A stretch of DNA of 64,000 nt from Oxalicibacterium flavum (GCF_014635065.1 NZ_BMCG01000001.1:124001-188000), one strand, 5' to 3'; counted from the stretch's first letter, positions 17,377 to 25,853 are shown. Made by a program: numbers and translations. The notes: a model not told the origin generated them from the letters alone.

Positions 17377-19029
17377 TCACGCACGGCTGAACTGCGGCAG
17401 TCGCGGACGCGCGCTTTCGCCGCCGATCAGGCCTCGACTCGGAGCACGCTCCTGCCGGAAGGCATTTTCGTCGGCAGAACGCTGCTGCTTGAACACCGCC
17501 ACCGCCTGCGACAACCGTTCCGTCTTGTGCTGCAGACTGTCGGCAGCGGTCTGCGACTGTTCCGCCAACGCAGCGTTCTGCTGCGTCATGCTGTCGAGCT
17601 GGCCGATCGCCTGGTTCACGTCCTGAATACCCGCCGCCTGCTCTTCGGTTGCCGAGCTGATTTCGTTGATCAGCTTGGCCACGCGCTCGACCTGCTCGCG
17701 GATATCGGTCATGGCTTCGCCGCCGCGCTGCACGAGTTCGCCGCCAACCTCGACCTTCTCCATGCTGGCGCCGATCAGTCCCTTTACCTCCTGCGCGGCC
17801 TGCGCGCATCGCTGCGCCAGATTGCGGACTTCTCCCGCCACCACCGCAAAGCCCCGGCCCTGCTCGCCGGCGCGCGCGGCCTCGACTGCGGCATTCAGCG
17901 CCAGAATATTGATCTGGAAGGCGATGGAATCGATAACGCCGATGATGTCGCCGATCTTCTTGCTGGCAGCGGAAATGTCGGACATGGTATTGACCACGTC
18001 GTTGATCACCGAAGCGCCACGGAAGGCGGCGGCCGTCGCCGCGCCCGCCAGACCGGTCGCTTCGCGGGCGGCGTCGGCGTTGTGCGAGATGCTGGACGTC
18101 ATCTGCTCCATCGCCGAGGCCGTTTGCTGCAGCCGACCGGTCGATTGCTCGGTGCGCGCATTCAGGTCGCGATTGCCCTGCGCGATCTCGGTGCTCGCCA
18201 GCCATACGCCGGAAGTCTGTTCGCTCACGTCGTCGACCAGCGAACGCAGGTTCAGCCCGGCCTGATTCACGCTGCGCAGCAGCATGCCGATGTCGTCCAC
18301 GCGATTCAGCATCTCGCTCTCCGCAGGCTGGCCGGCCGCGACGTTCTGCGCCTGACGCAGCACGTAGGCGATGGGCCGCGTGATCTGATGCCGCAGCCAC
18401 AACTGCGCGACGATGGTGCAGAAGAGTGTCCAGCCAGCGAACCCGGCCAGCATCGCTCCTTCCAGACCCAGCGCCCATGCTCCGCCGACCACCAGCGCGC
18501 CCAGTCCGTAGACGCCGCAACGCAACCGCCAGGCGGTGCTCATGGTTTGCAGCGTGGACATCCAGCGCCGCCAGCCGCTGCGCACGATCAGCCCCTGATG
18601 GAAGCGCAGGCCCTTGGCTCGGCCCTCGCGGAATTTGCGGTAGAGCGTTTCCGCTTGCGCGACTTCCTCGCGCGCCGGCCGCGTGCGCACCGACATGTAG
18701 CCGGTCAACTGGCCGTTGCGCACCACGGGCGTGGCATTGGCGCGCACCCAATAATGGTCGCCATTCTTGCGGCGGTTCTTGACGAGCGCCGACCACGACT
18801 TGCCTTCCTTGAGCGTTGCCCACATGTCGGCAAAGGCTTCGCGCGGCATGTCGGGGTGGCGCACGAGGTTGTGGGGCTGGCCTTCCAGGTCTTCGGCATC
18901 GAAGCCGCTGGCCTGCATGAAGGCCGCGTTGGTATAGGTAATGTGGCTCTGCGTGTCCGTGGTGGACATCAGGGTCGCATCCTGCGGAAATTCGAATTCA
19001 CGCTGGGTGACGGGCAGATTGGTGCGCAT
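17377..19029 (-). CDS. PAS-domain methyl-accepting chemotaxis protein (Aer-like)
   Basis: A 550-residue chemoreceptor. The N-terminal PAS domain (20-125; [39 protein letters not shown]) resembles Aer redox sensors. Hydrophobic segments at about 170-208 form a membrane hairpin, followed by a HAMP-like linker and a signalling domain (about 265-510) with the tip [20 protein letters not shown] and [19 protein letters not shown]. There is no periplasmic sensing domain, so it senses an internal signal. Only one che-type gene (cheW) is nearby, so it probably joins the main chemotaxis array. The C-terminus lacks a recognisable NWETF-type CheR-docking pentapeptide. Confidence 0.93.
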   Translation of the reverse strand: MRTNLPVTQREFEFPQDATLMSTTDTQSHITYTNAAFMQASGFDAEDLEGQPHNLVRHPDMPREAFADMWATLKEGKSWSALVKNRRKNGDHYWVRANATPVVRNGQLTGYMSVRTRPAREEVAQAETLYRKFREGRAKGLRFHQGLIVRSGWRRWMSTLQTMSTAWRLRCGVYGLGALVVGGAWALGLEGAMLAGFAGWTLFCTIVAQLWLRHQITRPIAYVLRQAQNVAAGQPAESEMLNRVDDIGMLLRSVNQAGLNLRSLVDDVSEQTSGVWLASTEIAQGNRDLNARTEQSTGRLQQTASAMEQMTSSISHNADAAREATGLAGAATAAAFRGASVINDVVNTMSDISAASKKIGDIIGVIDSIAFQINILALNAAVEAARAGEQGRGFAVVAGEVRNLAQRCAQAAQEVKGLIGASMEKVEVGGELVQRGGEAMTDIREQVERVAKLINEISSATEEQAAGIQDVNQAIGQLDSMTQQNAALAEQSQTAADSLQHKTERLSQAVAVFKQQRSADENAFRQERAPSRGLIGGESARPRLPQFSRA

Positions 19030-19360
19030 GGGGACTTTCCTCTTTATCGGTTCGATCGCGACAAAATGCCCTCGTCCCGTTACCCGGCTGCATGGTGAAA
19101 CGTGCAGACGCTCGAGAACGGCAATTGCCGAAAATGTTGTGACGCGAGCGATTTTCTCGCCGAGAGGAAGTGCGCCGAATACGGCGTGACACTACGTGAC
19201 AATCCGTGTGCATGGGTGACAATACCGATACTTGACTGAACACGGCGGCATGACGCGCATTACAGTCCCCGCAGGAAATTCCGCCTGAACCGATACCGTT
19301 CAGGCGGGCGAAATTGCCGCCGTCACTGCGGGCATGTCCCGCTCTTCACCTGCATGCCGA
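19030..19360. other. Intergenic region with a hairpin and GTGAC repeats
   Basis: No gene is seen. A strong stem (CCGCCTGAAC 19281-19290 / GTTCAGGCGG 19298-19307) lies downstream of the XRE-cupin gene. It may be a weak minus-strand terminator, although it lacks a proper T-run. Three GTGAC direct repeats (19186, 19196, 19216) sit within 35 nt, upstream of the chemoreceptor; their meaning is unknown. Confidence 0.4.
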
Positions 19361-19999
19361 TCAGGGAATGGCCGTGGTCCGCGAACGATAGATGACGACC
19401 AGCGCGCGCGATTCGCCCTCGAGGCTGCGGCCGCGGTGCGGGGTGCGCGAATCGAAATAGACGCTGTCGCCGGGCGACAGCACCCAGGTCTTGTTGCGGC
19501 CGTCGATGACGGCCTCGAACTCCACTTCGCCATCGAGGATGAACATGAATTCCTCGCCGTCGTGCTCGAAGCGCACGTCGCGGTCCACCTGCGACGGGAA
19601 GATCATGATGAAGGGTTCCATCTGCTTGTGATGGCGCTTGTGCGCCAGCGCCGTGTAGTCGTAGCCGAACGATGATCCGCCGCGGATCACCGATTCGCGC
19701 TGCCATGAGCGCACCACGCAGACGGCGGACAGGTCTTCGGCCGCTTCCGGTTCCAGCAGGTCGGCAACGTCGGTATCGAGCACCTGCGCGATCTTGACGA
19801 GTGTGCCGATGGGCGGGATGACCTTGGAATTCTCTATCTTGGACAGATAGCCCTTGGTGAAGCCGGTGGTGGCGGCAAGCTGGTCCTGCGTGAATCCGCG
19901 CGCCGCGCGCAGCTTGGAGATGCGCTTTCCGAGATGCAGCTCGATGGCCGTCGCGGCGTCTTCCTTCTTATCTGCTTTCTTGCCTGCCATTCTGTCCAT
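19361..19999 (-). CDS. XRE-family regulator with C-terminal cupin domain
   Basis: A 212-residue protein with a helix-turn-helix at residues 25-82 (LRAARGFTQDQLAATTGFTK, GYLSKIENSKVIPPIGTLV) and a cupin_2 barrel at about 130-205 (EEFMFILDGEVEFEA, LSPGDSVYFDSRTPHRGRS). This architecture (PuuR-like) usually controls catabolic or amine-utilisation genes, with the cupin binding a small ligand. It overlaps the end of the DJ-1/PfpI gene by 32 nt; ATG 19990 is an alternative start. GTTTC/GAAAC half-sites in the 20.65-20.79 kb divergent promoter region are candidate binding sites. Confidence 0.9.
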   Translation of the reverse strand: MDRMAGKKADKKEDAATAIELHLGKRISKLRAARGFTQDQLAATTGFTKGYLSKIENSKVIPPIGTLVKIAQVLDTDVADLLEPEAAEDLSAVCVVRSWQRESVIRGGSSFGYDYTALAHKRHHKQMEPFIMIFPSQVDRDVRFEHDGEEFMFILDGEVEFEAVIDGRNKTWVLSPGDSVYFDSRTPHRGRSLEGESRALVVIYRSRTTAIP

Positions 20000-20618
20000 C
20001 TGAAATGATTGGGGGAAATGCGCGCCGGTTGGCGTCGCGCGCGACGGCGTATTCCATGATGCGCGCGGTCTCTGCCGCCGTCTCGGCGTCGAACAGCTTC
20101 TCGAGCAGGAACAGCGTGGTGTCGATGCACAGCGAGACGCCGCCGCCCGTCACCACCGCCCCGTTGTCCACCAGGACGCCCTCGCGCACATCGATCTCCG
20201 CGTAGCGCTCGCGCAGGATTCGAATGGGCGGATACTCGGGATCAACCACCTCGCGCTTGGTCGTGGCCGACTTGCCGTCCAGCACACCGCTGGCAGCGAG
20301 AATCATACCACCCGTGCATACCGAGGCCAGCACGCCATGCGCGGCACGCGCACGCAAGAAGGCCAGGAGCGCTTCGTTTTCCGCCTGCCTGCACCATCCG
20401 GGACCACCGGTAACGATCAGCGCGTCCGTTTGCGGTGCATCGTCGAGTCCGTAATCGGCCTGCACCACCAGTCCGTTCGACAACCGTACCGGACCGCGTT
20501 GCGGCGCGATGGTGCAGATCGCGATCTCCGGCCGGATCCTTCTGGCCATCGACAGCACGCCTACCGTCGCCAGATCGATGGGCTCCACGTCTTCGTAAAT
20601 CAGCACGCCAAACAGCAT
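19968..20618 (-). CDS. DJ-1/PfpI-family protein
   Basis: A 216-residue class I glutamine-amidotransferase-like protein. The nucleophile-elbow cysteine is in LASVCTGGMILAASG; the fold is also marked by FGVLIYEDVEPIDLATVG and ALIVTGGPGW, and a late VVTGGGVSLCIDT. Relatives include isonitrile hydratases and the sensory halves of GlxA-type AraC regulators, but no AraC DNA-binding domain is attached. The ATG at 20618 follows an AAGGAAG site; a TTG at 20636 is less likely. It is co-transcribed with the XRE-cupin regulator and divergent from the transporter operon. The substrate is unknown. Confidence 0.85.
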   Translation of the reverse strand: MLFGVLIYEDVEPIDLATVGVLSMARRIRPEIAICTIAPQRGPVRLSNGLVVQADYGLDDAPQTDALIVTGGPGWCRQAENEALLAFLRARAAHGVLASVCTGGMILAASGVLDGKSATTKREVVDPEYPPIRILRERYAEIDVREGVLVDNGAVVTGGGVSLCIDTTLFLLEKLFDAETAAETARIMEYAVARDANRRAFPPIISDGQNGRQESR

Positions 20619-20647
20619 TTTTCTTCCTTTCAGCAAAACCTCTGTCT

Positions 20648-20807
20648 ATGAAACTTTTCAACATTTTGTTTCATGGCACGAAACATGCATCAACGAGCAT
20701 GCCGACCGATATGACGTAGTTTCCATGCAAATATAGCGGTTATACGTGATTTTGCCATGTTTGGCGAGTTCAACGTAATTACCAAAAGTTTCCTGATATG
20801 ATCATAT
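20648..20807. promoter_or_regulatory. Divergent control region with five GTTTC/GAAAC half-sites
   Basis: GAAAC or GTTTC occurs at 20650, 20668, 20680, 20719 and 20788. Two pairs form inverted repeats: ATGAAAC (20648-20654)/GTTTCAT (20668-20674), and GTTTC-N7-GAAAC (20668-20684). A perfect 12-bp palindrome ATATGATCATAT lies at 20796-20807, about 50 nt before the transporter start. TGGCAC-N5-ATGCA (20674-20689) is one base from a sigma-54 -24/-12 element. The adjacent XRE-cupin protein is the likeliest binder. Confidence 0.45.
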
Positions 20808-20858
20808 TGCATGTCGGCTCGACTTCCTCCTCCTTCACCAGCTTTCAAGGAAATGAGC

Positions 20859-22172
20859 ATGACATTCAGCGCAACCGCGACCGTCGCGGACAGCAAGACG
20901 GAAAAAAAGGGCATTCGATCCGTGGTATTCGCCAGCGCCATCGGCACCATCATCGAATGGTATGACTTTCTGATTTACGGAATGGCCGCTGCCTTGGTCT
21001 TCAACAAGCTCTTCTTCCCCAGCGTCGATCCGCTGCTGGGCACGCTGGCGGCGCTCGGCAGCTATGCCGTGGGCTTTCTGGCGCGTCCGCTGGGCGGCGC
21101 GATCTTCGGCCATTACGGCGACCGCATCGGACGCAAGTCGATCCTGATGATCACGCTGGCCATGATGGGCCTCGGCACCTTCCTGATCGGCCTGCTGCCG
21201 ACCTACGAGCAGATCGGCATCTGGGCACCCATCCTGCTGGTGACACTGCGCTTTGTGCAGGGCATCGGCCTCGGCGGCGAATGGGGTGGCGCGGCGGTGA
21301 TGGTGCTCGAACATTCGCCCAGGAATCGCCGCGGCTTCTACGGCAGCCTGGTGCAGGTCGGCTTTCCTCTGGGCCTGGTGATCGCGACGCTGGTGTTCTC
21401 GTTCGTTTCCAAGATGCCGGAAGAGGACATCATGAGCTGGGGTTGGCGCGTGCCGTTCCTGATCAGCGCGGTACTGATCGTGGTTGGCATGTTCATCCGC
21501 AAGAACGTGCATGAATCGCCCGTGTTCGAGGACATGAAGGCGCGCCGCGAGATCGTCAAGAGTCCGGTGATTGACGTCATCCTCAAGCATCCACGCACCT
21601 TCTTCGTGGCCATCGGCCTCAAGATTTCGGAAGTGTCGTGGGTCTATATGCTGACCGTCTTCATGGTGGTCTACGCGACCGGCACGCTGGGGCTGCCGAA
21701 GACGCTGATCCTCGACGCGATCCTGATCGCTGCCATCGTCGAGATCGTCACGATTCCGCTGTTCGGCTTCCTGTCCGACGTGATCGGCCGCCGCCCGCTC
21801 TACTTCATCGGCGCGCTGTTCACGATCGCATTCGCCTTTCCGCTGTTCTGGATCATGGAAATGCGCACCGCCGAAGCGGTGATCCTGACCATCGTGTTCG
21901 CCATGAGCATGGGCCACGGCCTGATGTTCGCACCGGAAGCGACCTACTTCCCCGAACTGTTCGGCGCCAATGTGCGCTACAGCGGCGCCTCCTTCGGCTT
22001 CCAGGTGGCGGCAGCCATCGGCGGCGGCCTGAGCCCGATCATCGCGACCGCGCTGGCCGGCTACCTGGGCGGCACCGCGGGTGTGTCCATCATGCTGATC
22101 CTGCTGGCATCGATCACGCTGTTCGCCGCCTTCTTCGCGCGCGAAACCAAACACGAGGCGCTTCTCAAATGA
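20859..22172 (+). CDS. MFS transporter of the metabolite:H+ symporter (MHS) family
   Basis: A 437-residue, 12-helix transporter. Diagnostic MHS features are the first helix IGTIIEWYDFLIYGMAAALV, YAVGFLARPLGGAIFGHYGD, RIGRKS and GIGLGGEWGGAAVMVLEHSP. MHS members import organic acids and related solutes (citrate, ketoglutarate, shikimate, proline betaine) with protons. The ATG at 20859 is chosen for its 7-nt spacing from AAGGA; ATG 20853 is too close. It heads an operon with RidA, MOSC and PDR reductase genes, so its substrate is probably what those proteins act on. Confidence 0.92.
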   Translation: MTFSATATVADSKTEKKGIRSVVFASAIGTIIEWYDFLIYGMAAALVFNKLFFPSVDPLLGTLAALGSYAVGFLARPLGGAIFGHYGDRIGRKSILMITLAMMGLGTFLIGLLPTYEQIGIWAPILLVTLRFVQGIGLGGEWGGAAVMVLEHSPRNRRGFYGSLVQVGFPLGLVIATLVFSFVSKMPEEDIMSWGWRVPFLISAVLIVVGMFIRKNVHESPVFEDMKARREIVKSPVIDVILKHPRTFFVAIGLKISEVSWVYMLTVFMVVYATGTLGLPKTLILDAILIAAIVEIVTIPLFGFLSDVIGRRPLYFIGALFTIAFAFPLFWIMEMRTAEAVILTIVFAMSMGHGLMFAPEATYFPELFGANVRYSGASFGFQVAAAIGGGLSPIIATALAGYLGGTAGVSIMLILLASITLFAAFFARETKHEALLK

Positions 22173-22178
22173 TCCAGA

Positions 22179-22208
22179 GGGGCCGTGCCGTCACGCACGG
22201 AGCGGCCC
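22179..22208 (+). repeat. Intercistronic GC-rich hairpin between transporter and ridA
   Basis: Arms GGGCCGTGCCGT and ACGGAGCGGCCC with a small bulge, followed by a pyrimidine-rich stretch without a clean T-run. It may tune relative expression or mRNA stability of the operon genes. Confidence 0.4.
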
Positions 22209-22249
22209 TGTCCCCTTCCTCTTTTTTCACCCGACCTTCAGGAAAGAAC

Positions 22250-22651
22250 ATGAGCATCAAGAAAACCATCTCCACCCAGTCCGCACCACCGGCGGTCGGC
22301 CCCTATGCCCAAGGCACGCAGGCGCTTGGCCTGGCCTTCTGCTCCGGCCAGCTGCCGATCGATCCCGCCACCGGCGAAGTGCCGGCCGGCATCGAGGCGC
22401 AGACGCACCAGTCGCTTGCCAACGTGGCAGCCGTGCTGGCGGCTGCCGGCGCCAGCATGGGCAGCGTGCTGAAGACCACGGTATTCCTCAAGGACATGAA
22501 GGACTTTCCGGTCATGAACGGCATCTACGCAAGCTACTTTCCGGGCGAGCCGCCGGCGCGCTCCACCATCGAAGTGGCGCGCCTGCCGCGCGACGTGCTG
22601 GTTGAAGTCGAGGCCATCGCCCTGACCTGCGCCGACGGAGTCGCATCATGA
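22250..22651 (+). CDS. RidA-family enamine/imine deaminase
   Basis: A 133-residue RidA/YjgF/UK114 protein. It has APPAVGPYAQG, a central VLKTTVFLKDMKDFPVMNGI, and the family Arg and Glu residues in PPARSTIEVARLPRDVLVEVEAIA (split across two strands). RidA hydrolyses reactive enamines/imines; catabolic-operon paralogues often act on pathway intermediates. The ATG at 22250 follows GGAAAG. Its stop overlaps the MOSC start (ATGA), a sign of translational coupling. The context suggests an imine or aminoacrylate-like intermediate. Confidence 0.92.
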   Translation: MSIKKTISTQSAPPAVGPYAQGTQALGLAFCSGQLPIDPATGEVPAGIEAQTHQSLANVAAVLAAAGASMGSVLKTTVFLKDMKDFPVMNGIYASYFPGEPPARSTIEVARLPRDVLVEVEAIALTCADGVAS

Positions 22652-23145
22652 TCCAGTGGTCCGGAGGAAAACTGCTGCACATCCACATTGCGCCTTCGGC
22701 ATCGTACGAGATGGAGGAATTGCAGCAGGCGGAACTGATCGCCGGCAAGGGCATCGTCGGCGACCGCTACTACAACGGTACCGGCACCTATTCGCCCAAG
22801 CCCGACGTGCGCGAGGTCACGCTGTTCGACATCGACGTGCTCGACGCCCTGGCGCGCAACGATCCGCCGCTGCAGAAGGAAGCCATCGTGCTGACGCCGG
22901 CCGACCACCGGCGCAACCTGACCGTGCAGGGCGTGCCGCTCAACCACCTGGTCGGCAAGCGCTTTCGCGTGGGCGAAGTCGTCCTGCGTGGCGGACGGCT
23001 CAACTTCCCGTGCAAATACCTCGAGGAACTGCTCGGCATGCCGCTCTACCTGCCGCTCTACAACCGCTCCGGCCTGAACTGCTGGATCGAGAGCGGCGGC
23101 ATCATCCGTCCCGGCGACGCCGTCGAACCGCTGGACGACGCATAG
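22648..23145 (+). CDS. Single-domain MOSC protein (YiiM-like), candidate molybdenum N-reductase
   Basis: A 165-residue protein that is essentially one MOSC domain. It shows GKGIVGDRYY, LTPADHRRNLTVQGVPLNHL and GGRLNFPCKYLEELLG. The cysteine at about 122 corresponds to the one that ligates molybdenum in MOSC enzymes such as YiiM, YcbX and mARC. Those enzymes reduce N-hydroxylated compounds and need an electron-transfer partner. Here a PDR-type reductase is encoded 25 nt downstream, which would supply it. The MOSC family call is firm; the redox role is inference from the cysteine and neighbours. Confidence 0.88.
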   Translation: MIQWSGGKLLHIHIAPSASYEMEELQQAELIAGKGIVGDRYYNGTGTYSPKPDVREVTLFDIDVLDALARNDPPLQKEAIVLTPADHRRNLTVQGVPLNHLVGKRFRVGEVVLRGGRLNFPCKYLEELLGMPLYLPLYNRSGLNCWIESGGIIRPGDAVEPLDDA

Positions 23146-23170
23146 GCAACACGCATAAAGGCTTCAAGAA

Positions 23171-24115
23171 ATGACTGCACGCATCATCATGAAACTCGTC
23201 GTGGCCGACGTGACCATCGACACGCCCGGCACCCGCATCTATACGCTGCGCCACCCGATGCGCCCCACGCTGCCGCCACAGACACCGGGCGCGCACGTCG
23301 ATGTGCGCCTGCCGGACGGCAAGGTGCGCCAATACTCGCTGTGCGGCGATCCGGGCGACAACACCAGCTACCGCATCGCGGTGCGTCGCGAAGACCAGGG
23401 ACGCGGCGGCTCGCGCTGGCTGCACGAGAACGTGGCTGTCGGCACCGTGCTGCACGTCTCGGCACCGCGCAACAACTTCCCGCTGGCGGACAACGCCGAG
23501 CGACACATCTTCATCGCCGGCGGCATCGGCATCACGCCGTTTGCTTCCATGGTCATGACGGCACGGCGGACCGGTACGCCCTTCTCGCTCGAATACTGCG
23601 TGCGATCTGCAGCGGAAGCGCCGCTGCTTTCCACCTTGCGCCAGCTCTGCAACCCGGATGAACTGCGACTCTGGAGCAGCGAGGAAGGCTGCCGCTTCAG
23701 TGCCGCCGAACTCGGCCCGCCGATCGCCGGCAAGCACATCTACTGCTGCGGTCCCGGCCGGCTGGTTGACGCAGTGCGCGAGGCGACGGCATCGTGGCCC
23801 GAAGAACAGATCCACTTCGAAGTCTTTGCCGCCACGCTCGACGAGAACTTCAAGCCCGAACCGTTCGACATCCGCATCGCCTCCACCGGCGAAACCATCC
23901 GCGTGGCCGCCGACCAGTCGGCACTCGACGCGCTGCAGACGCATGGCTACAACATTGCCTCGTCCTGCCATCTGGGCGTATGCGGCTCCTGCGAATGCGG
24001 CTACAGCGACGGCCAGGTCATTCATCGCGACGCCGTGCTCGGCATCTCGGCGCGGCAGGACCGCATGATGCCGTGCGTTTCGCGCGCACGCGTTTCCGTC
24101 ACGCTGGAACTGTAG
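23171..24115 (+). CDS. PDR/VanB-type flavin and 2Fe-2S oxidoreductase
   Basis: A 314-residue reductase. A flavin domain (10-105; GAHVDVRLPDGKVRQYSLCG) is followed by a NAD-binding domain (110-215; HIFIAGGIGITPFASMV, IYCCGPGRLVDAV). A C-terminal plant-type 2Fe-2S domain (230-314) has CHLGVCGSCECGY and a distal Cys near MMPCVSRA. The order matches phthalate-dioxygenase/vanillate-demethylase reductases, which feed electrons to Rieske oxygenases. No oxygenase gene is nearby, so the MOSC protein encoded just upstream is the best candidate acceptor. It is last in the operon. Confidence 0.93.
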   Translation: MTARIIMKLVVADVTIDTPGTRIYTLRHPMRPTLPPQTPGAHVDVRLPDGKVRQYSLCGDPGDNTSYRIAVRREDQGRGGSRWLHENVAVGTVLHVSAPRNNFPLADNAERHIFIAGGIGITPFASMVMTARRTGTPFSLEYCVRSAAEAPLLSTLRQLCNPDELRLWSSEEGCRFSAAELGPPIAGKHIYCCGPGRLVDAVREATASWPEEQIHFEVFAATLDENFKPEPFDIRIASTGETIRVAADQSALDALQTHGYNIASSCHLGVCGSCECGYSDGQVIHRDAVLGISARQDRMMPCVSRARVSVTLEL

Positions 24116-24257
24116 GTCCCACGTCCGCCCGGCCTCGTCATCCTACGCCGGGCGGCGCACTTTCCTGGACGCCGGCATCGGCCCGTCGCATGACCGTCGA
24201 GGCATGCGACGGCGCCGCCGCCATCCACGCCCTCCATGCGGCGGCAATACAATCTCA

Positions 24258-24277
24258 ATATGCAACAAAGTTGCGAT
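24258..24277. promoter_or_regulatory. Inverted repeat and AT-rich promoter patch ahead of the metal operon
   Basis: GCAAC-AAA-GTTGC (24262-24274) is a perfect short palindrome with an AT-rich run (24277-24292) just downstream, in an otherwise GC-rich gap, about 185 nt before the DUF2796 gene. It could be a Fur/Zur-type operator, but I cannot assign the motif to a family by eye. Nothing else is seen between 24116 and 24460. Confidence 0.4.
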
Positions 24278-24460
24278 TACGGTATAAGATAATGGTCCGC
24301 GCCGGCGGAATGCATGCCGGATTTGCACGGAACTCGGCACGCACATGCGGATCGGATACCTCGCAAGGATCGACGCTGCCGGATCGCCCGCGAGTCCTGT
24401 GCCATCCGGCGCATGCATGGCCCGCGCCGGCGGTTTCTTCCCCATACCAACGGACCAACG

Positions 24461-25072
24461 ATGAACGCAGATTTCTTCTCTCCTTCCTTGCGCCGCCTGT
24501 CCCTTTCCATGGCACTGCTGTTTTCCGCTTCCTTCGCCGGCGCGCACGAGCAGCATACGCATACCCACGGACAGCTGACCATGGACGTGGCGATCGATGC
24601 AGGCACGATTGCGATTGCGGTGGAGTCGCCGCTCGACAACCTGCTCGGCTTCGAGCATGCGCCGCGCACGGCGGAAGAAAAGAAGAAGGTCGAGGAAGCA
24701 CGCGCGGCGCTGAAGGCGGCCGATGCATTGTGGCTGCCGGACCCTGCCGCGCGCTGCACACTGCAGACCGTCGAGTTGCATTCGGACATCCTGGCGCCTG
24801 CCGCGCCATCGGACAAGGGCAAGAAAGCGGCACATCGTCATGCGCATGACCATGACGATGCACATGACCACGGTGCGCAGGACGGCCACGCCGACCTCGA
24901 CGCCTCCATCGTCTTTGCGTGCGAGAAGCCGGAACTGGCGAAGTTCATCGACGTGAAGCTGTTCGAACGCTTCCCCAACATCCGCACGGTCCATGCGCAG
25001 ATCGCGTCGCCGAGCGGCCAGTTCAAACGCGTGCTCGATCCGAAGTCCACGCGGCTGCGCTGGGGACGTTGA
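24461..25072 (+). CDS. DUF2796 (ZrgA-like) histidine-rich periplasmic protein
   Basis: A 203-residue protein with a signal peptide (residues 10-28, ending ASFAGA). The mature protein begins with a metal-binding cluster (HEQHTHTHG). DUF2796 features include LDNLLGFEHAPRT, and a second His/Asp-rich loop lies at about 125-147 (HRHAHDHDDAHDHG). Vibrio ZrgA, a relative, is a periplasmic zinc-uptake protein. The histidine clusters fit zinc or copper capture. It is first of four tightly packed genes with an ABC ATPase, FtsX-like permease and DUF3299 protein. The metal is inferred; zinc is most likely. Confidence 0.85.
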   Translation: MNADFFSPSLRRLSLSMALLFSASFAGAHEQHTHTHGQLTMDVAIDAGTIAIAVESPLDNLLGFEHAPRTAEEKKKVEEARAALKAADALWLPDPAARCTLQTVELHSDILAPAAPSDKGKKAAHRHAHDHDDAHDHGAQDGHADLDASIVFACEKPELAKFIDVKLFERFPNIRTVHAQIASPSGQFKRVLDPKSTRLRWGR

Positions 25073-25075
25073 GCC

Positions 25076-25798
25076 ATGTCCGGCGCCATCGTCCGTCTCG
25101 ATCAGGTCCGCTTCGCATGGAGCAGGCAGGCCGAACCCCTGCTCGACATCGCCACGCTGCAGATCGATGCCGGCGAGTCGCTGTTCCTGCACGGCCCCAG
25201 CGGCTGCGGCAAGAGCACGCTGCTGTCGCTGATGGCGGGTGTGCTGACGGCAAGCTCGGGCAGCGTCACGGTCTGCGGCAAGGACTGGAAAGCCCTGGGT
25301 GAAGCCGCACGCGACCGTCACCGCGCAGACCATGTGGGTTACATCTTCCAGCAGTTCAACCTGTTGCCTTACCTGAGCGTGCTCGACAACGTGCTGCTGC
25401 CATGCCGGTTTTCCAAGCTGCGCCGCGCGCATGCGGAACGCGACAGCGGCGATATCCGTCACGATGCCGGACGCTGGCTGCGCGGCATGGGCCTGCCGGA
25501 GCCAATGTGGCAGCGCGCCGCGCGTGAATTATCGGTCGGCCAGCAGCAGCGCGTGGCCGCGGCACGCGCGCTGATCGGCAAACCCGCGCTGGTGATCGCG
25601 GACGAACCGACCTCGGCGCTCGACGAAGGCCGGCAGAACAGTTTTCTCGATCTGCTGCAGCAGGCCTGCCACGCCGCCGACAGCGCGCTGATCCTGGTCA
25701 GTCACGACCAGCGCATCGCCAGCCGCTTCGACCGCAACGCAAGCCTGCCGGAGCTCAATCACGCATACGTGCCGGCCGCGGATACCGCGCAGGCATGA
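25076..25798 (+). CDS. ABC transporter ATP-binding protein (LolD/MacB class)
   Basis: A 240-residue ATPase. Walker A is GPSGCGKSTLL (40-50), the Q-loop region YIFQQFNLLPYLSVLDNVLL, the signature LSVGQQQRVAAARAL, Walker B ALVIADEPTSALDEG and the switch His in LVSHDQRI. The LolD/MacB-like class pairs with FtsX-type permeases, one of which follows. Such pairs usually perform mechanotransmission or lipoprotein/substrate extraction rather than import. It starts 3 nt after the DUF2796 gene. Confidence 0.93.
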   Translation: MSGAIVRLDQVRFAWSRQAEPLLDIATLQIDAGESLFLHGPSGCGKSTLLSLMAGVLTASSGSVTVCGKDWKALGEAARDRHRADHVGYIFQQFNLLPYLSVLDNVLLPCRFSKLRRAHAERDSGDIRHDAGRWLRGMGLPEPMWQRAARELSVGQQQRVAAARALIGKPALVIADEPTSALDEGRQNSFLDLLQQACHAADSALILVSHDQRIASRFDRNASLPELNHAYVPAADTAQA

Positions 25799-25853
25799 GC
25801 GCCGTCGCGCCGCGATCTTCCATGAACCTTCTCTCTTTCTTGCACGCCGCCCC

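Noticed and set aside
15644-18823. A continuous minus-strand reading frame extending the hybrid kinase to about 2,079 residues
   Set aside because: The extra part is antisense to an aldehyde dehydrogenase and overlaps the chemoreceptor gene out of frame; its translation is Arg/Gly/Ala-rich nonsense. A good ribosome site and family start lie at 15643.
16045-19098. A plus-strand 1,017-codon open frame across the aldehyde dehydrogenase and chemoreceptor
   Set aside because: It is a GC-rich shadow frame: out of frame in the dehydrogenase and antisense to the chemoreceptor, with Arg/His-rich low-quality composition and no family.
20835-22154. A 439-codon minus-strand frame opposite the MHS transporter
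   Set aside because: It is His/Gln/Asp-rich antisense of a clear 12-helix transporter and has no independent promoter or ribosome site.
23171-24115. The reductase as part of a Rieske aromatic dioxygenase system
   Set aside because: No Rieske alpha or beta subunit gene lies anywhere in 19-25 kb, so the usual oxygenase partner is not supported.
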